Source: Carettochelys insculpta
Taxonomy: Eukaryota > Chordata > Testudines > Carettochelyidae
Assembly (NCBI RefSeq): GCF_033958435.1
Contig: NC_134137.1
Coordinates: forward strand, 250,650,501 to 250,714,500
DNA: 64,000 nucleotides
Direction: 5' to 3'
The notes beneath the pieces are model-generated. The model saw only the letters and a program-made list of their open reading frames with translations, was not told the origin of the DNA and searched no databases. Position 1 is the stretch's first letter. The number at the start of each line of letters is the position of its first letter. Position numbers and translations under genes: made by a program. This document shows positions 44,078 through 55,821 of this stretch, piece after piece.

Positions 44078-44904
44078 CATAAGTTCTGGTTCTACTAGAG
44101 TAACAGACATGGCAAGGGCATTCCAGAGATGGGAAGGGATAGAAGCAGATGAGGCAGAATGTGCTGCTGTCCTGTAGCCTGGCCCTATCTGTTCTGAGGC
44201 TGCCCTAACTTGTTCAGCCAAACTTTTTTTCCTACTATCCTTCACCACGTGGGCTCCTCCTTTCTCAGATGAATTAAGGGGAGATCTGGCACATGCAAAG
44301 ATATAGCTGGGTATATTTTTATGGCACAGGACACAGAAGAGTTCCTAAAACACCTTGGCAGAGTTCTGGCAAACAGATGAGTAAATCATTCAGAAAACAT
44401 CCAGTAATGTATCTTTCAGACAAGGGCCATGTACATATACAGATACACACAAACAGTACAAACATGAGCAGGAAGAAATTTAATGGAAACTCTTTACCCA
44501 ATCATTTTATCTTATATTAGCCCATTTTTTCTGTGAAGGGTGGCAATGCAGGCCCAAAATTGAAAGGCATGCAATTGTCTAAAATTTTTTAATCTCCTGC
44601 CCTCCTGGATCTAATCTCTAACATTTCTGTTATTTCTGCCCTTCACAATATCTCCTGCTGAGAAGTTCAAAGCCCCAGCGGCTTTTTCAGACTTTTGTCA
44701 TAAGTATGTTAGCTCAACCCTATCAGAGAATGGAAACCCCATGTGACCAATTACAAGTAATCAACATAGATTTTTGAATATCAAATACTTAGAGTTCATG
44801 AACACTTCAAAGAGTAAAAATACCCACAAAAATGTCTTGAGTAAATTCAAATAGACCCTGATTCAACAAATTAAATTTAACCAAGTGCATAGGCACATTG
44901 GCCC
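44078..44904. other. unassigned unique DNA
   Basis: Nothing recognised. Confidence 0.4.
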
Positions 44905-44995
44905 AGGTCCTCAGACATATTGAGGCTCCTAATTTCTATTGAAATCAGTGGAAGTTAGGAGACTCAACACCTCTGAAGGCTGGACCCAGAGAGAT
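44905..44995. repeat. ancient foldback repeat
   Basis: GAGGCTCCTAATTTCTATTG is mirrored by CAGTGGAAGTTAGGAGACTC. This is a short palindromic amniote-type repeat; a related remnant is at 53.22 kb. Confidence 0.55.
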
Positions 44996-45654
44996 TACTT
45001 ATGTGATCAGAGTTATGCGTGTTTTTAAGTACCTTGGTGAACTGGGGCTGTAAGGAATAAATCTGAGCAAGTCGTACCTGCTTGCGGATACCCTACAAGC
45101 ATTAAAACAGACTAATTGTTTGAGTAGTTTATTTGCTGCTGATGAGTCAGTCAGTTTTAATAGGGCCATTTTGGGCGTTATTTTAAATTGTAGATCCTGT
45201 CTAAAACACTAGGGAAATATGTTAGCATTAAATTACAGTTCTTAAGTGCATTCTTTAAGCTCTTTCTTCTTCGTTTTATTCCCTCTAATTAGTATTTAGT
45301 TTGGAGCCTAGCGAGCAATAATTCCTTATTGTTGCTCCTCCACATTTTCCAAATCTAACTTTGTTAGTTACTGTTGATCATCAGCAATGAGTTGAAGCAA
45401 ATGTAGAGGAAAATACAATCCCTTCCCCCGGGAACTTACAGTCTAAAACACTGGAATTGCAAGTTGTTAAATGCCCTCCCTGCCATTGGATTTAGTGGGT
45501 ATCAAATACATTCAGAGACTTGGCAGTATTTAAGACTAGGCCCAGACCAAAACCAAACTGACACACAACACTCTGAACCAAATATGTAGCTGATATGAAC
45601 TCATTCTTATCACCTGAGGATCTGGCCCTAATTGATTATGACACAGAAACATCA
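44996..45654. other. mostly unique DNA
   Basis: AT-rich. A CCTTCCCCCGGGAACTTACA block at about 45421-45440 resembles the 3' part of the old repeat described next. No exon. Confidence 0.4.
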
Positions 45655-45785
45655 CATACTATTGTTATTTTTAATTATTTGTATTAACTGTAGCACCTAA
45701 GATGCCCAGTCAAGGGTCAGGACCCCTCTGTGATAAGTACTGTTCAATCACAAAGAGGCAGCCCATGCCCGAAAGAATTAGTAGT
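45655..45785 (+). repeat. ancient interspersed repeat (GTAGCACCTAAGATGCCC)
   Basis: A TATT-rich start, then AACTGTAGCACCTAAGATGC, then GTCAGGACCCC and a GCAGCCCATGCCCGAAAG block. This is a common sauropsid interspersed repeat that I cannot name. A second copy is split by the CR1 insertion at 55.8 kb. Confidence 0.6.
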
Positions 45786-45791
45786 ATATGG

Positions 45792-46104
45792 TAGGGATGT
45801 TAATGGTTAACTATTTAACTGGTTAACTGGTAAGCTGCACCCTAAACAGATGAGACTTACCAGTTATGGTTAACTGGTGGGTGCTGGAGCAGATGCCCAC
45901 CCCACATGGGTAGGAGGCTGCTCAAGCCCCAGGGGCGGGGACCCATCACAGGGAGAGGGTGCTCCAGCCCAGCCAGAGCATCCCCTGTCTCCTGCCCAGC
46001 TGTGCTGGAGCGGCATCCCAAGCCGCCCTCTTTCTGTTTAAGCACTTAGACAGTTAAACTTAATGTTTAATCAGTTAACTAATTAAATGGGATGTTACAT
46101 CCCT
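45792..46104. mobile_element. DNA-transposon-like element with TAGGGATGT ends (about 313 bp)
   Basis: The left end TAGGGATGTTAATGGTTAAC and the complement of the right end (AGGGATGTAACATCCC, then AGTTAACTGATTAAAC) form an inverted repeat with several GGTTAACTGG palindromes. The interior is GC-rich. Target duplication unclear; possibly hAT. Confidence 0.65.
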
Positions 46105-46534
46105 CTCATGTGGTACAAAAGTGGGGCTTTTTAAGTAGGGGACTAACAGCTCTTCCACAGGTGGTGAACAAGGCCTTATGCAAGTGAGTTTTAAGTTGTG
46201 ATTTCAAAGAGGAGAAGTCAGGTGAAAGAGAAGGCTTGAAGGAAAGTGGTTAGGTGAAGGAAGGTGAAGAAAGGACAACACTTTAGTTTTCTTAATATAA
46301 GAGTGTGAAAAGCATCTAACTTTGACCAGCTATTATTAAAGGACAAAAGGAGACAGCCAAATTAAGCCTTTGTGAAACACCATTGGACTTCTTTGGACTA
46401 ATGCTAGGATTAAATTTGGACCACGGACTCTAAAGAAGTGTTTAAATTTGTCAAAAGAGTAGCCTTTTTTATCTTATAGACTCCATTTCTGTCAAAGAAG
46501 ACATTCATGAACCCGGTGCGTAGTCTGCTCAACA
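46105..46534. other. unassigned unique DNA
   Basis: Nothing recognised. Confidence 0.4.
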
Positions 46535-46660
46535 AATCACAAGAAAAAAGAATCAGGAGATCTTAGTTCTTTCTCTGCATCATCTTGGATAAGTCACTTA
46601 ATGCTTCTGTGAATGGAGGTAAAGATATCTCAGAGAGCTCTTTTGAAGATAAATTCAATT
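46535..46660 (+). mobile_element. MIR-like SINE remnant
   Basis: ATCAGGAGATCTTAGTTCTT, then CATCTTGGATAAGTCACTTA and CTTCTGTGAATGGAGG follow the MIR core order. Confidence 0.65.
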
Positions 46661-47927
46661 ATATCAGAACAGCCCTTTAAGATTTGTGGACAGAAGGTTC
46701 TATGGATGTATGAAGTATTACTACCCAAGGATTTATTTCCTACTCCCTGGTCATCAAGTAATTAAAACTGAGGAAATACCTATCAATACACTTTTAAAGT
46801 TTTCACAGGCCTGCTTAAAACACAACATCAACAGCTGTAAGGTATCCAGTACTGGCAACTCCTAATTTTATTGATGCTCAGCTTTCATTAAAAAAGAAAA
46901 ACAAAAAAAAACAAGTTTCATAGTCGCAGAGCAAAGTGGGAAAATATTAACTACAGAGGCTCAAAAACCAGAAGGCAAATAAAAGAACCCTCAAAGACTA
47001 TTTAAAATCTCATAATTTTGGGAGGGATGGGGGAGGTTTGGCAATCTTGGGTACTCTTTAGAAATGGAACTGTAGTTTGTTGAACAAGGGAATAATCTGC
47101 CTGTAGATTTTATGTATTCTACATGACCTTGTTTTGCAATAGCTGGTGTCAGTGTAATTTTAAAGCAGTTTGAAAGAGGGAAGATGACATATTGTAGCTC
47201 TGATAAAGCATGTATGGTTGTCAAGAAAGAGCAATCAACATCCCTACATTATCTCCACAATCAATTTGCTCTGGAGGAGTGGAGACAGGTTAAAGAATGA
47301 CAATATAGTAAGGTACTTTAGGACTCAGAAATCATCTTAAAACAGCTAAATTAAATCACTAATTTCTTTCAAATCAAGACAAGGGGCAAAAGGGAGAGGA
47401 TTCTGAAGGATAGAAACAGCTGAATAGCTGGCACAGGAGTACCTGAAGTGAATTGGCACTGACAGACAAGAAATAACTTTGCAATCTGGCACACTGGAAA
47501 CTTTCAATTGAAACGAGCGAGGTTTGGTGTAGCAGCGTGCTGTCTTGTTGCTGGGTACTTAGTGCCCTTATCTGCCCTGGCCATCAAGACAAAAAGATCC
47601 TCTATATTATACGAAAAAGTTTCAGAGACTATTTATGCTGCTAGATAAATGCTTCTTATGCTTTTCCATACTGAGACCCTTTTTCCATAATAGATCCTCC
47701 TCTCATCTATCTGAATCAAGAGGACCCACACCTCCTCTTTAGGAAAATGCTGAGCATGATACCCAGGTTGAGTATCTTGCATCTCTTTGAATACTTACCT
47801 TTCCTTTTTCTAAAAATTATCGACATACTTTGAAAGATGAGACTCCCCCATCCCCATTAAACTCACTAATCATCAACATGCAGAGTATATCTCAGTTATT
47901 TACCCGTGCTTCTGATTTATTCACTAA
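46661..47927. other. unassigned unique DNA
   Basis: AT-rich; nothing recognised. Confidence 0.4.
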
Positions 47928-48148
47928 GGGCAGGTCTACACAGCACAGTTATTTTGAAATAACAGCTGTTATTTCAAAATAACTAACCTAGCATCTAGAT
48001 GATGCAATCGCTATTCCAAAATTTATTCGAAATAGCGCCTGTCTTATAAAAAATTGGTAACCCTCATTTCATGGGGAATAGTGCCTATTTCAAAATAAGC
48101 CATAAAGCATCCAATGGCTCTATTTCAAAATAGGCTCTATGTGTTTAC
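47928..48148. mobile_element. putative partial MITE (TATTTCAAAATA type)
   Basis: The left end GGGCAGGTCTACACAGCACA leads to the TTATTTTGAAATAACAGC palindrome and several TATTTCAAAATAAGC-type repeats. No right terminus is seen before the old Harbinger copy begins. Related to 9606-9857. Confidence 0.55.
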
Positions 48149-48323
48149 AGCTGCATCTACATTAGCCTGATACTTCGAAGTAGCAGGCACAACTCTGAAG
48201 TAGCACGTATTGCATCTGCACATGCCACACACTACTTCCAAGCTGAAATTGACGGCAGGCGCAGAGATGTCAAAATCACTATCCCAGTGAGAAAACGGGA
48301 ATAGTGTGCTATTTGGACATCTA

Positions 48324-49034
48324 AGCTGCGTCTACACGTGCACGCTACTTCGAAGTAGCGGCACCAACTTCGAAATAGCGCCCGTCGCGTCTACACGCGT
48401 CGGGCGCTATTTCGAAGTTAACTTCGACGTTAGGCGGCGAGACGTCGAAGTCGCTAACCTCATGAGGAGATAGGAATAGCGCCCTACTTCGACGTTCAAC
48501 GTCGAAGTAGGGACCGTGTAGACGATCCGCGTCCCGCAACGTCGAAATTGCTGGGTCCTCCATGGTGGCCATCAGCTGGGGGGTTGAGAGATGCTCTCTC
48601 TCCAGCCCCTGCGGGGCTCTATGGTCACCGTGGGCAGCAGCCCTTAGCCCAGGGCTTCTGGCTGCTTCTGCGGCAGCTGGGGATCTGTGCTGCAGGCACA
48701 GGGTCTGCAACCAGTTGTCAGCTCTGTGTATCTTGTGTTGTTTAGTGCAACTGTGTCTGGGAGGGGCCCTTTAAGGGAGCGGCTGGCTGTTGAGTCCGCC
48801 CTGTGACCCTGTCTGCAGCTGTGCCTGGCATCCCTATTTCGATGTGTGCTACTTTGACGTGTAGACGTTCCCTCGCTGCGCCTATTTCGATGTTGGGTTG
48901 AGCAACGTCGAAGTTGAACATCGACGTTGCCGGCCCTGGAGGACGTGTAGACGTTATTCATCGAAATAGACTATTTCGATGTCGCAACATCGAAATAAGC
49001 TATTTCGATGTTGGCTGCACGTGTAGACGTAGCC
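48324..49034. mobile_element. PIF/Harbinger internal-deletion derivative (711 bp)
   Basis: Ends AGCTGCGTCTACACGTGCAC and GCTGCACGTGTAGACGTAGCC-type complement, with an exact CTA duplication (48321-48323 and 49035-49037). Its right approximately 290 bp (from TGTCTGGGAGGGGCCCTTTA) is collinear and highly similar to the right end of the 58.4-61.8 kb copy, and its left end also matches. It is therefore a non-autonomous deletion product of the same family, inserted into the older copy. CpG and TTCGAA sites are well kept. Confidence 0.92.
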
Positions 49035-49359
49035 CTAATGTTGAAAAATGACATGTATGGATGCTCCGCATCCTGCTACTTCGAAATAGCGGGGGTCCGC
49101 CATGGTGGCAATCGTCTGGGATGTGGAGACATGCTGTCCAGCCCCACAGGGCTCTATGGTCTGTGCATACAACAGCTCTTAAAGCCCCATGGACCTGGAA
49201 ACCCTGTTGTAGGAAGCTGAGAGCGTGCAGGCAGAAGTCATCACACGTGCTGTCCCTGCATGCACCACCCAGACCCCCAGCAGTCAACAGCAAGGGACGG
49301 TGACCAGCCAGCCACCTGAGCGACCCCCCCAGCTCCCCTTCTGAGCCATCGCAGGGCTC

Positions 49360-50776
49360 CCAAGCCTCCACCCACGGGGGCAGGAAGCACAGCCCCTCCT
49401 CGACCAAGCTGAACTCAGGGACCTGCTGGATCTCTGGGACAAGGAGGAGGTGCTCCACGTAATAGGGAGCAAACAGCAGAATGTGGCTGCATTTGCCTGG
49501 CTGGCTGAGGGCCTGATCGTCCAGGGTCACCCTGCCTGCACGCCCGACCACATCTGCAGCAAGGTCAAGGAGCTGTGGCAGGGTTATGCCTGGGCCTGGG
49601 ACTCAGCCAGCTGGTCGGGGGCCTCCCCTGCCACTTGCCCCTATTACTAGGAGCTCAGGACCATCCTAGGCCCCTGGGATACTCCCTCCCCCCCGGCCGT
49701 CCTCAACACCACAGCTGAGGAGCCCCAGCAGGTCCAGAGGCCAGCCCTGCCACACCAGGGGTAGCCAGACACTGAGGTGGAGTGGTCCAGTGAGGAGGGG
49801 GAGTTGGTGGTGGACCTCCTCTTCCACACCTCCAGCCAGGCATCTGCCCGATGGGCTTCCCCCAACCATCGTGGTGGACCCTCAGGTACGTATCCCACAG
49901 GACACACACACCCAGGGCATGTGATGGGGGCACCATAGATGACTGGGGGCCACCCACACCCCTGGTAGACCCAGGCCCGCCCGGGCCCAGGCAGACCACA
50001 GCCCCGGGACAGCAGCACGGCCACCAGTGCCCGTCAGCACCTGCACCGAGGACAGCGCCATGCCCTGCCCCCGGGGAGGTGGGGGGCTGGAGTGCACAAA
50101 GGAGCCATTCACAGCACCACAACACCCACAGACAGGGGACCGGGACCCATCACCCATGGGGGAGACGGGGGTGTGGGCCACTGGGCAGGGCTTGGTACTC
50201 ACGGCCTTTTTCTCTCTTCCCCCCTTTTTTCGAAGCCGCACCAGCTCAGGGCCAGGAGAGCATGGTGGTGTCTGTGGTCCCGGACAGCCCCCTGGAGGCA
50301 TCAGATGGTGACCACCAGGACGAACCATCTGCGCTGGGACAGGCCCGCTCTCACCAGAGCCAGAGGCGAATGACTGGGGACCTGCTCATGGCCGCCTCCC
50401 TCCAGCACCAAGTTGAAATCATAGAGCAGCATCTCCAGTTTGAGAAGTGGGAGGCTGCCTGGCACTGGGAGGCCTGGGGGCATTTATGCGCACCTTTGAT
50501 ATCCTGGCAGCCTCATACAGGGAGCTGGTGGCCTGGCTATCCCCTCCTGCCACCCCCCTTCTTATCTCCCCTGCTTTCTCCTTGGCTGCCCCTCCCACCG
50601 TGGCCCCACCTAACAACCCCCCGGGTGAGGAGTCCACTGGGCCTGCACGGCAGCCCGACACTGAGCCAGGCCTTATTTGCCCAGGCTCCCTGCCCCCACC
50701 CAGCCTCACCCTGGATGGGAGGGGCATGGGAGCTAGGGCCAGTGGGGGTCGCAGTCCTCTATTCCCCCCAGAGTGA
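49360..50776 (+). pseudogene. Harbinger Myb/SANT-like protein pseudogene
   Basis: PIF/Harbinger elements encode, beside the transposase, a Myb/trihelix DNA-binding protein that helps bring the transposase to DNA and the nucleus. Exon 1 (about 49380-49886) reads AELRDLLDLWDKEEVLHVIG, then NVAAFAWLAEGL, then CTPDHICSKVKELWQGYAWA and ASPATCPYY, the Myb/SANT-like domain. It is followed by an acidic/proline linker. In-frame TAG codons lie at 49648-49650 and about 49762. A donor CAG|GTACGT follows at about 49890. Exon 2 begins after an AG near 50236 (AAPAQGQES...). It carries a coiled C-terminal region (QVEIIEQHLQFEKWEAAW) and, after a frameshift near 50480, FMRTFDILAASYRELVAWL, with a stop near 50776. 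Two stops and a frameshift make it inactive. Confidence 0.85.
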
Positions 50777-51054
50777 TGGGGCAACAGCTAGGCCATCCAA
50801 GTGCCCCCCTCCTGTAAATAGTTGACTCCCCCATGTAAATAGTTTTCTTCAATGTTGATTGTTACGTGTTTTATTCAAAGATGCACATTTTTTCAATATC
50901 TATACAGTGTCAGTTTCCCAAACCCCTGTGTGCTGTGTGCTCCTTGGCGGGGGTAGCGTACGGGGGGTGGGAGGTAGCATGCAGGGGCTGGCGGGAGTGT
51001 GCGGGTGGTGAGGGGGAGTATGTTGGAGGCCCACTGGGGTGGCCAGGGTGGCAT

Positions 51055-51208
51055 TCACTGGGGTTCCTGCTCAAAGCACCACTGCAGGGCCTCCCTGATG
51101 TGGATCCCATCCTGGTGGGCCTGGCAGAAAGGAGAGGTGGCTGGGTGGGGGTAGCCCATGCTGGCTTTGCCTGCCCACCCCTGCACGAAGACCTCCTCCT
51201 CACTCCTA
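51055..51208 (-). pseudogene. Harbinger transposase C-terminal remnant
   Basis: The complement reads EEEVFVQGWAGKASMGYP... then DGIHIREALQWCFEQEP, equivalent to the last approximately 50 residues of the transposase at 60081 (EAFFQGWAVEAG... EALRAHFNEAAG). All catalytic motifs are absent because the copy is truncated here. Confidence 0.75.
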
Positions 51209-52079
51209 ATATTTCAAAATTAAGAATTTTGCCTGGGAAAAGTAATTATGAGTTTTCATGTGTTTCACACAAAGTTTAGGAATTAATATAAAACTTCACC
51301 AGGCCCACATATTCAAGAATACTTTCCAAATACGCTAGTTCTTGCTAAGCAAATTGGCCAAGTGCATAAACTGATGGCTTTCCAAAGAGGGGTATTTAAC
51401 ATGGATTCAGCCTGCTGAATCCTCTTGTGAAAACAGTTTCCCTGTTGCTTTTAAATATCTTTTTCACAGATTTTTTCCTGGTGTTTGTTCTGTTAGTTAG
51501 GACATTCAACAAAGAGGTAATTCCTTGGCGCTTATGACCTAAGCATGCCAAGCTTTCCCACAGAGAAACAAATTGGATGAGTATTTTAGAATAATTGGGT
51601 TGCCTGATGCCTTTTATTAGAAATCAGAACTGTGAAAAACTCTTTCCCCACTGCTTATCGTAGAAAACTTCTGTTTGTGCTTAGGGTTTTATTGTTGTTG
51701 TTATCATTGTTCATTTCAAACACTTCTGAACAAGAAAACCAAAAAAATCTAGTAAAGTGGATTGTTGAGTGGGTTAACCTTTGGCCATTATTAATTAGAT
51801 GTGTCTGTCTGAAAGAGTCCCGCACACAGCTTTCCTCAATCCTAACCCTTCATTTACATGGTGTCTCTTTAAGCCCAAACATGCTAGGACCAATGTCCAA
51901 TCAAAGCTATGCACTTCTTCACACATCCACATATCCCTTCACAATATCAAGGCTCTAGATGTTAAGCCCCTTGGTGCACATGGCTTGTCTCCATACATTT
52001 CTATAAAGCACCCGGGGCCAGATCCTCATAGTATTTAGGTGAGATGTCTTAGGTCTTGATCCCAGGTCTGGAGTCGAAG
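51209..52079. other. unassigned unique DNA
   Basis: AT-rich; no gene recognised. Confidence 0.4.
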
Positions 52080-52720
52080 ACATCTACTGGAGCCTCATTT
52101 CCAACCAACGTCTTCTGAAACCAGGGTAAAAGTAAATTTTTCCTCCAGTATGGTGCTGAGGGGACAGCACACCTGCCATTGGGGACCATGTGGCCTTCTC
52201 CTGTGACTCCTCCTTGCCCCCAGCCCAGGACCACCACGCTCCTCCCCTCTCCTCCTCATCCCACATCAGCTGGGGAAACTGGGGGTGGTACAACAGCTGG
52301 AGGAGCTGCCAGGCGTTGTTTGCTGCTTGCCCTGGTCTGCCCTTGCCTGCAGAGAAAGGAGCGGAAGCCCCAACCCCAACCCCCACCCTTCCACACAGCT
52401 TCCTCTCCTCCAGCTCCATCTGTGCAGCAGCAGCCCCGCCGGAGGATGGGGGGTGAGGGGGTGGGGTGAGTCTGCGGTTCTGCTTCGTTCCCTGCTGGGA
52501 AGGACAGCAGAGAAAAGAGCAGAACAACAGCAGTGCCTCTGGCAGCTGTGCCACTCCCAGTCCCACTCTCCCCTCCCCTGCCCCTGGGCTGTTGTCCTGC
52601 GAGCTGCTGCTGTAGAGATGGAGCTGGAGGAGAGTCAGCTCTGGGGTCTTTCTGATATGCTGTACCAGGACACTTTCTTGCCAGAATAGTGTAGCAGGCC
52701 CCACTGGAATGCAGTGGGCT
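52080..52720. other. unexplained GC-rich, CpG-poor block
   Basis: Sharp change to GC-rich, CpG-poor sequence with CAGC/CTCC-rich tracts. A 206-codon frame on the minus strand (52084-52704) and 134 codons on the plus strand cross it, both rich in residues expected from composition, with no domain I recognise. Similar in texture to hAT interiors, but no terminal repeats were found. Confidence 0.45.
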
Positions 52721-53442
52721 GAGAGACTTCTACGGTGGTAGCCTCAGCCAAACCACCACCCACAGGAGCTCTCATTGGCTGGCCACCCATCTTTGCTGAT
52801 GAGTTCAGTAATTCTGTTTATTCCAGAAGGGGAACAGGAAGTTTATCTGAGGAACAATGTGATCACCTGTTGGGGCTGCTTGGACCCTGCTTGTGCCTGC
52901 CTCCTGCTCCCAACTGGGTTCCTGATTCCTGCTCTGCTCCCACTGTCTTTGATCCTGTTTCTACCTCTCTCCTTCTCTCGATGTGATCCTTGCCTTTTCT
53001 CCAGTTCCTGCCATTACACCTGACCTCCAGTCTTCAGTCACCAGTCCTGGCCCTGCCTCTGGCATTTGGTATCTGACATCTGCTTTGATTTGTGGTTCTG
53101 ACTCAGGCTTCACCCTGGCAGTTGACTCTGATGCTCAGCATTGACTTCATTCCCCAAACTAGATGCCTGCTCTGATCAACAGATCTGACTGCTAGGCCTG
53201 CATCCCAGTTCCTAACATTTAAGTGCCTAACTCCTATTCCTTTAAATAGGGATTAGGAACCTAAATGCATTTGGGGATCTAGCACCTTAACAATTGTTGA
53301 CATTATATATAAGCTATGTTTAATAGTAATCTATACTTGACTTGGCATTTAGCACAAAAGAAACATTGAACAAAATAGCACCTTTCATTGGAAGACTTAA
53401 TGATCTTTTAAAATAAAACAAAATCTTTGTATCCCTTATGAT
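52721..53442. other. unassigned DNA with an old foldback remnant
   Basis: Mostly unique. TTAAGTGCCTAACTCCTATT and AACCTAAATGCATTTGGGG at 53217-53290 form a remnant of a short palindromic repeat. No exon. Confidence 0.45.
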
Positions 53443-53505
53443 ATAGAATCACAGGGTTGGAAGAGACCTCAGGAGGTCATCAACTCCAAACTCCAACAGA
53501 GGTCA
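53443..53505 (-). mobile_element. CR1 3'-end fragment
   Basis: ATAGAATCACAGGGTTGGAA, then GAGACCTCAGGAGGTCATC is the complement of a CR1 3' terminus. Very short 5'-truncated insertion. Confidence 0.8.
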
Positions 53506-53589
53506 ATGTCATGTTAGTTTTTCAGGTGAGTAAATGCACACGTAAAGGATGCTGGCTCAGTTTTTCAGAGCTGGATTTTGGAGACAGAT

Positions 53590-53760
53590 TTTGGACATCT
53601 CATGCTTCTGGCAATATTGGCATCAAGGACTTGCTTAAAGTCACACAGCAAATCAATGACAGAGCTGTGAATGGAAGCCAAGATTCCTGACACCCATGTC
53701 ATATGCTTTTGTCCCTCGACAGCACTGAACTTCTTGATAATTTGAAACAAATGCCCTCTT
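53590..53760 (-). mobile_element. MIR-like SINE remnant
   Basis: GGACTTGCTTAAAGTCACAC, AGCAAATCAATGACAGAGCT and CCTGACACCCATGTCATATG follow the complement of MIR. Confidence 0.6.
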
Positions 53761-54694
53761 CTCAGTAACTTTAAAGTTTAACACCATCCAAGGCTAGGAG
53801 CTGTGAGCACTACGCTCCATTTCCATTGGCTTTTCTCCTTCAGGTGCAAGGGCAGAACATCTGATACTGGCAAAGACTAATCTCTTCCCACAGAGAGCTC
53901 ACTGACCGGGTGAAACTCAGACTCTTGGGAATGATGTTAATGGACACACTGAGCACACTGGGAGCACCCTTCAGCATCCCAGTGCCGGGGAGAAGGCTTT
54001 GCACTAGCTGACCGATTCTTAGTCAATCAGGTAAATACTTTAAAACCTTCACCCTTGTTTTCCTGACTTGGCTAGTCAAAACAGTAGCAGATGTTTCTAC
54101 CAGTGGCTCCATGGGGATTTAGGGGAGGATAGAGGACCGCAGCTGTCACTGACATTGTGAAAAATATTCAGGAAAAATATATTGAACAAAACATGTCACT
54201 GTATGCTGTCTTCATTTTCCTAAAAAACATTTGATGCCATGAGAATAAATAGCATCTGGATAATTGTAGAAAACTTTGTTTGCCCCCACCAAATTTAACA
54301 TCGCATTTCAATTCCATGAAGACGTGACTAGTTGAGTATTCTCAGATGATAGCTTTTTTTTAGCCATTTGCTAGATCTAAGGGAGGTGAAATAAGGAGCT
54401 GTGCTGGCACCTGCCTTTTTCTTTTCTTTTTTTTGGTCTTTCCTTTGCAACCATTCTGAATTACACAGCATTCAGTCTTCAAAAGGACACCTAGATCAGG
54501 TACAGAACAGCCTGAAAACTCTTCCCTCACCAGAGGCTTCCTGCAAAGACAAGCGCCTGGGGAACTCAGGTGAATCCCTATTTGCTTACTACTTAGCTGT
54601 AGTGAAACTGACCTACACTTTCCCAGAGGCAAGTAAACAGTTCGGATTCACGGAGAGCCTGGGAAAAAACCAAAGTACTCTTCTAACAATGTAC
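53761..54694. other. unassigned unique DNA
   Basis: No exon or nameable repeat; a 103-codon plus-strand frame at 54401-54712 has no domain. Confidence 0.4.
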
Positions 54695-55175
54695 ATCAAA
54701 CATTACCGCTGAGCCAAACATTACCTCAATGGTATAGCTAGAACTAAAGAGCCTCTTCAATTGCTTTACATACCTTGGCAGTACTGTCTCAAGTGAGAGC
54801 CCCTTGGACCAAAAAATATCAGACAGAATACAAAAGGCAAGTCAGGCCCCCGGAAGAATTCTCCCAAGATTATTCAACCAGCATGCTATCAGTCAACAAA
54901 GTTGATGCTATACACCGCCACAGTGATAGCACCCCTTTTATGTGAGTGTAAAACAGTTGGCTGCTGAAAAACTTGAAAAATTTCTCATCCACTGTCTCCA
55001 CTCTATTCTGAAGGGCCACGAGTGAGACAAGCTCACATGTTAAAATCCTTGAAAGAGCAAAGACAACCAGCATCAAGGCAACGATTATAGCAGCCCACAG
55101 GGTTGCGTTATGAGGATGGGTTATAGACAGCTGAAGAAAGTTTTGGACAGTGAGCCAATGTTCGGAAGTTACTAG
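54695..55175 (+). pseudogene. non-CR1 LINE reverse-transcriptase C-terminal relic
   Basis: Across shifting frames one can read CFTYLGSTVSSESPLDQKIS, then DRIQKASQAPGRILPRLFNQ, then a YTATVIAPLLCECKT block (usual form VLSTLLYGCETW), and later VMRMGYRQLKKVL (usual GHVxRM..xRLPK). This order is characteristic of the region downstream of the RT in RTE-type and similar LINEs widely present in vertebrates. Many frameshifts and stops; no upstream RT core is visible. The exact clade is not determined. Confidence 0.7.
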
Positions 55176-55799
55176 GGGCAGTGGTGCTCGAACTAGGGGT
55201 ACTGCTACACCCCCAGCTTGAAGTAGTAACAACTAACACCAAGTATGAGGTTGCCATGGTTTCCATCAGAAGCTCCCCTGGCTGGAGGGGAGGTTAATGA
55301 AAATGTGTCAAAGAGATTGCAAGTAGAATCTTAACTCAGATACCTGCTTTGTATCTGTGGGTATGCATATCCACCCATGTCAATGTAGATATCTGCAGCA
55401 CATTTTTGCAGATACAGATGTGGATACAAATTTTGTATCTATGCAGGGCTGTACTCATTCAGAATAAATATGGATACCTCCAAAGACATAGTTGCTCTCC
55501 ATTCAGGTCCTGTCCTTGGCTCGCATAGATGTTGAAAAGGAAGATAGAGAAAAACGGATTGAAAAAAGGCCAAGCATCACGCCAGGTCTGATGCCAGTGG
55601 GAACCTGCATGTGACTTCTTTTAATGATCTTGCTCCTCACAGATGGGTCTATAAGGCCAAATGAGTACACATGTGGCATTGTGACATTGGATATGAAGAA
55701 TGGGCCTAACCTACTCAGCTCCCCCTCTTGTGGCTACACAGGTGGAAGGATTATTTTAGCGCTAGCAGTCTGAGCTGCCCAGCACAATGAGAAAGGGAA
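55176..55799. other. unassigned unique DNA
   Basis: No exon or repeat recognised. Confidence 0.4.
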
Positions 55800-55821
55800 C
55801 ACTATCTATTATTTATTATTT

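Larger units (their letters stand above)
48149..51208 (+). mobile_element. PIF/Harbinger transposon, older 3'-truncated copy
   Basis: The left end AGCTGCATCTACATTAGCC and the sub-terminal TACTTCGAAGTAGC match the younger copy at 58396. It carries a Myb/SANT-like gene on the plus strand. Convergent to this is a remnant of the transposase C-terminus on the minus strand (about 51055-51208). The rest of the transposase gene and the right terminus are missing, so the element ends abruptly near 51.2 kb. A 711-bp Harbinger derivative has inserted at 48324-49034. Gene order and convergent orientation are the same as in the younger copy. Confidence 0.85.

Noticed and set aside
49851..50825. 324-codon plus-strand frame as one intact protein
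   Set aside because: Its first part reads through the Harbinger Myb gene's intron. Only the part from about 50238 is real exon, and the gene shifts frame near 50480.
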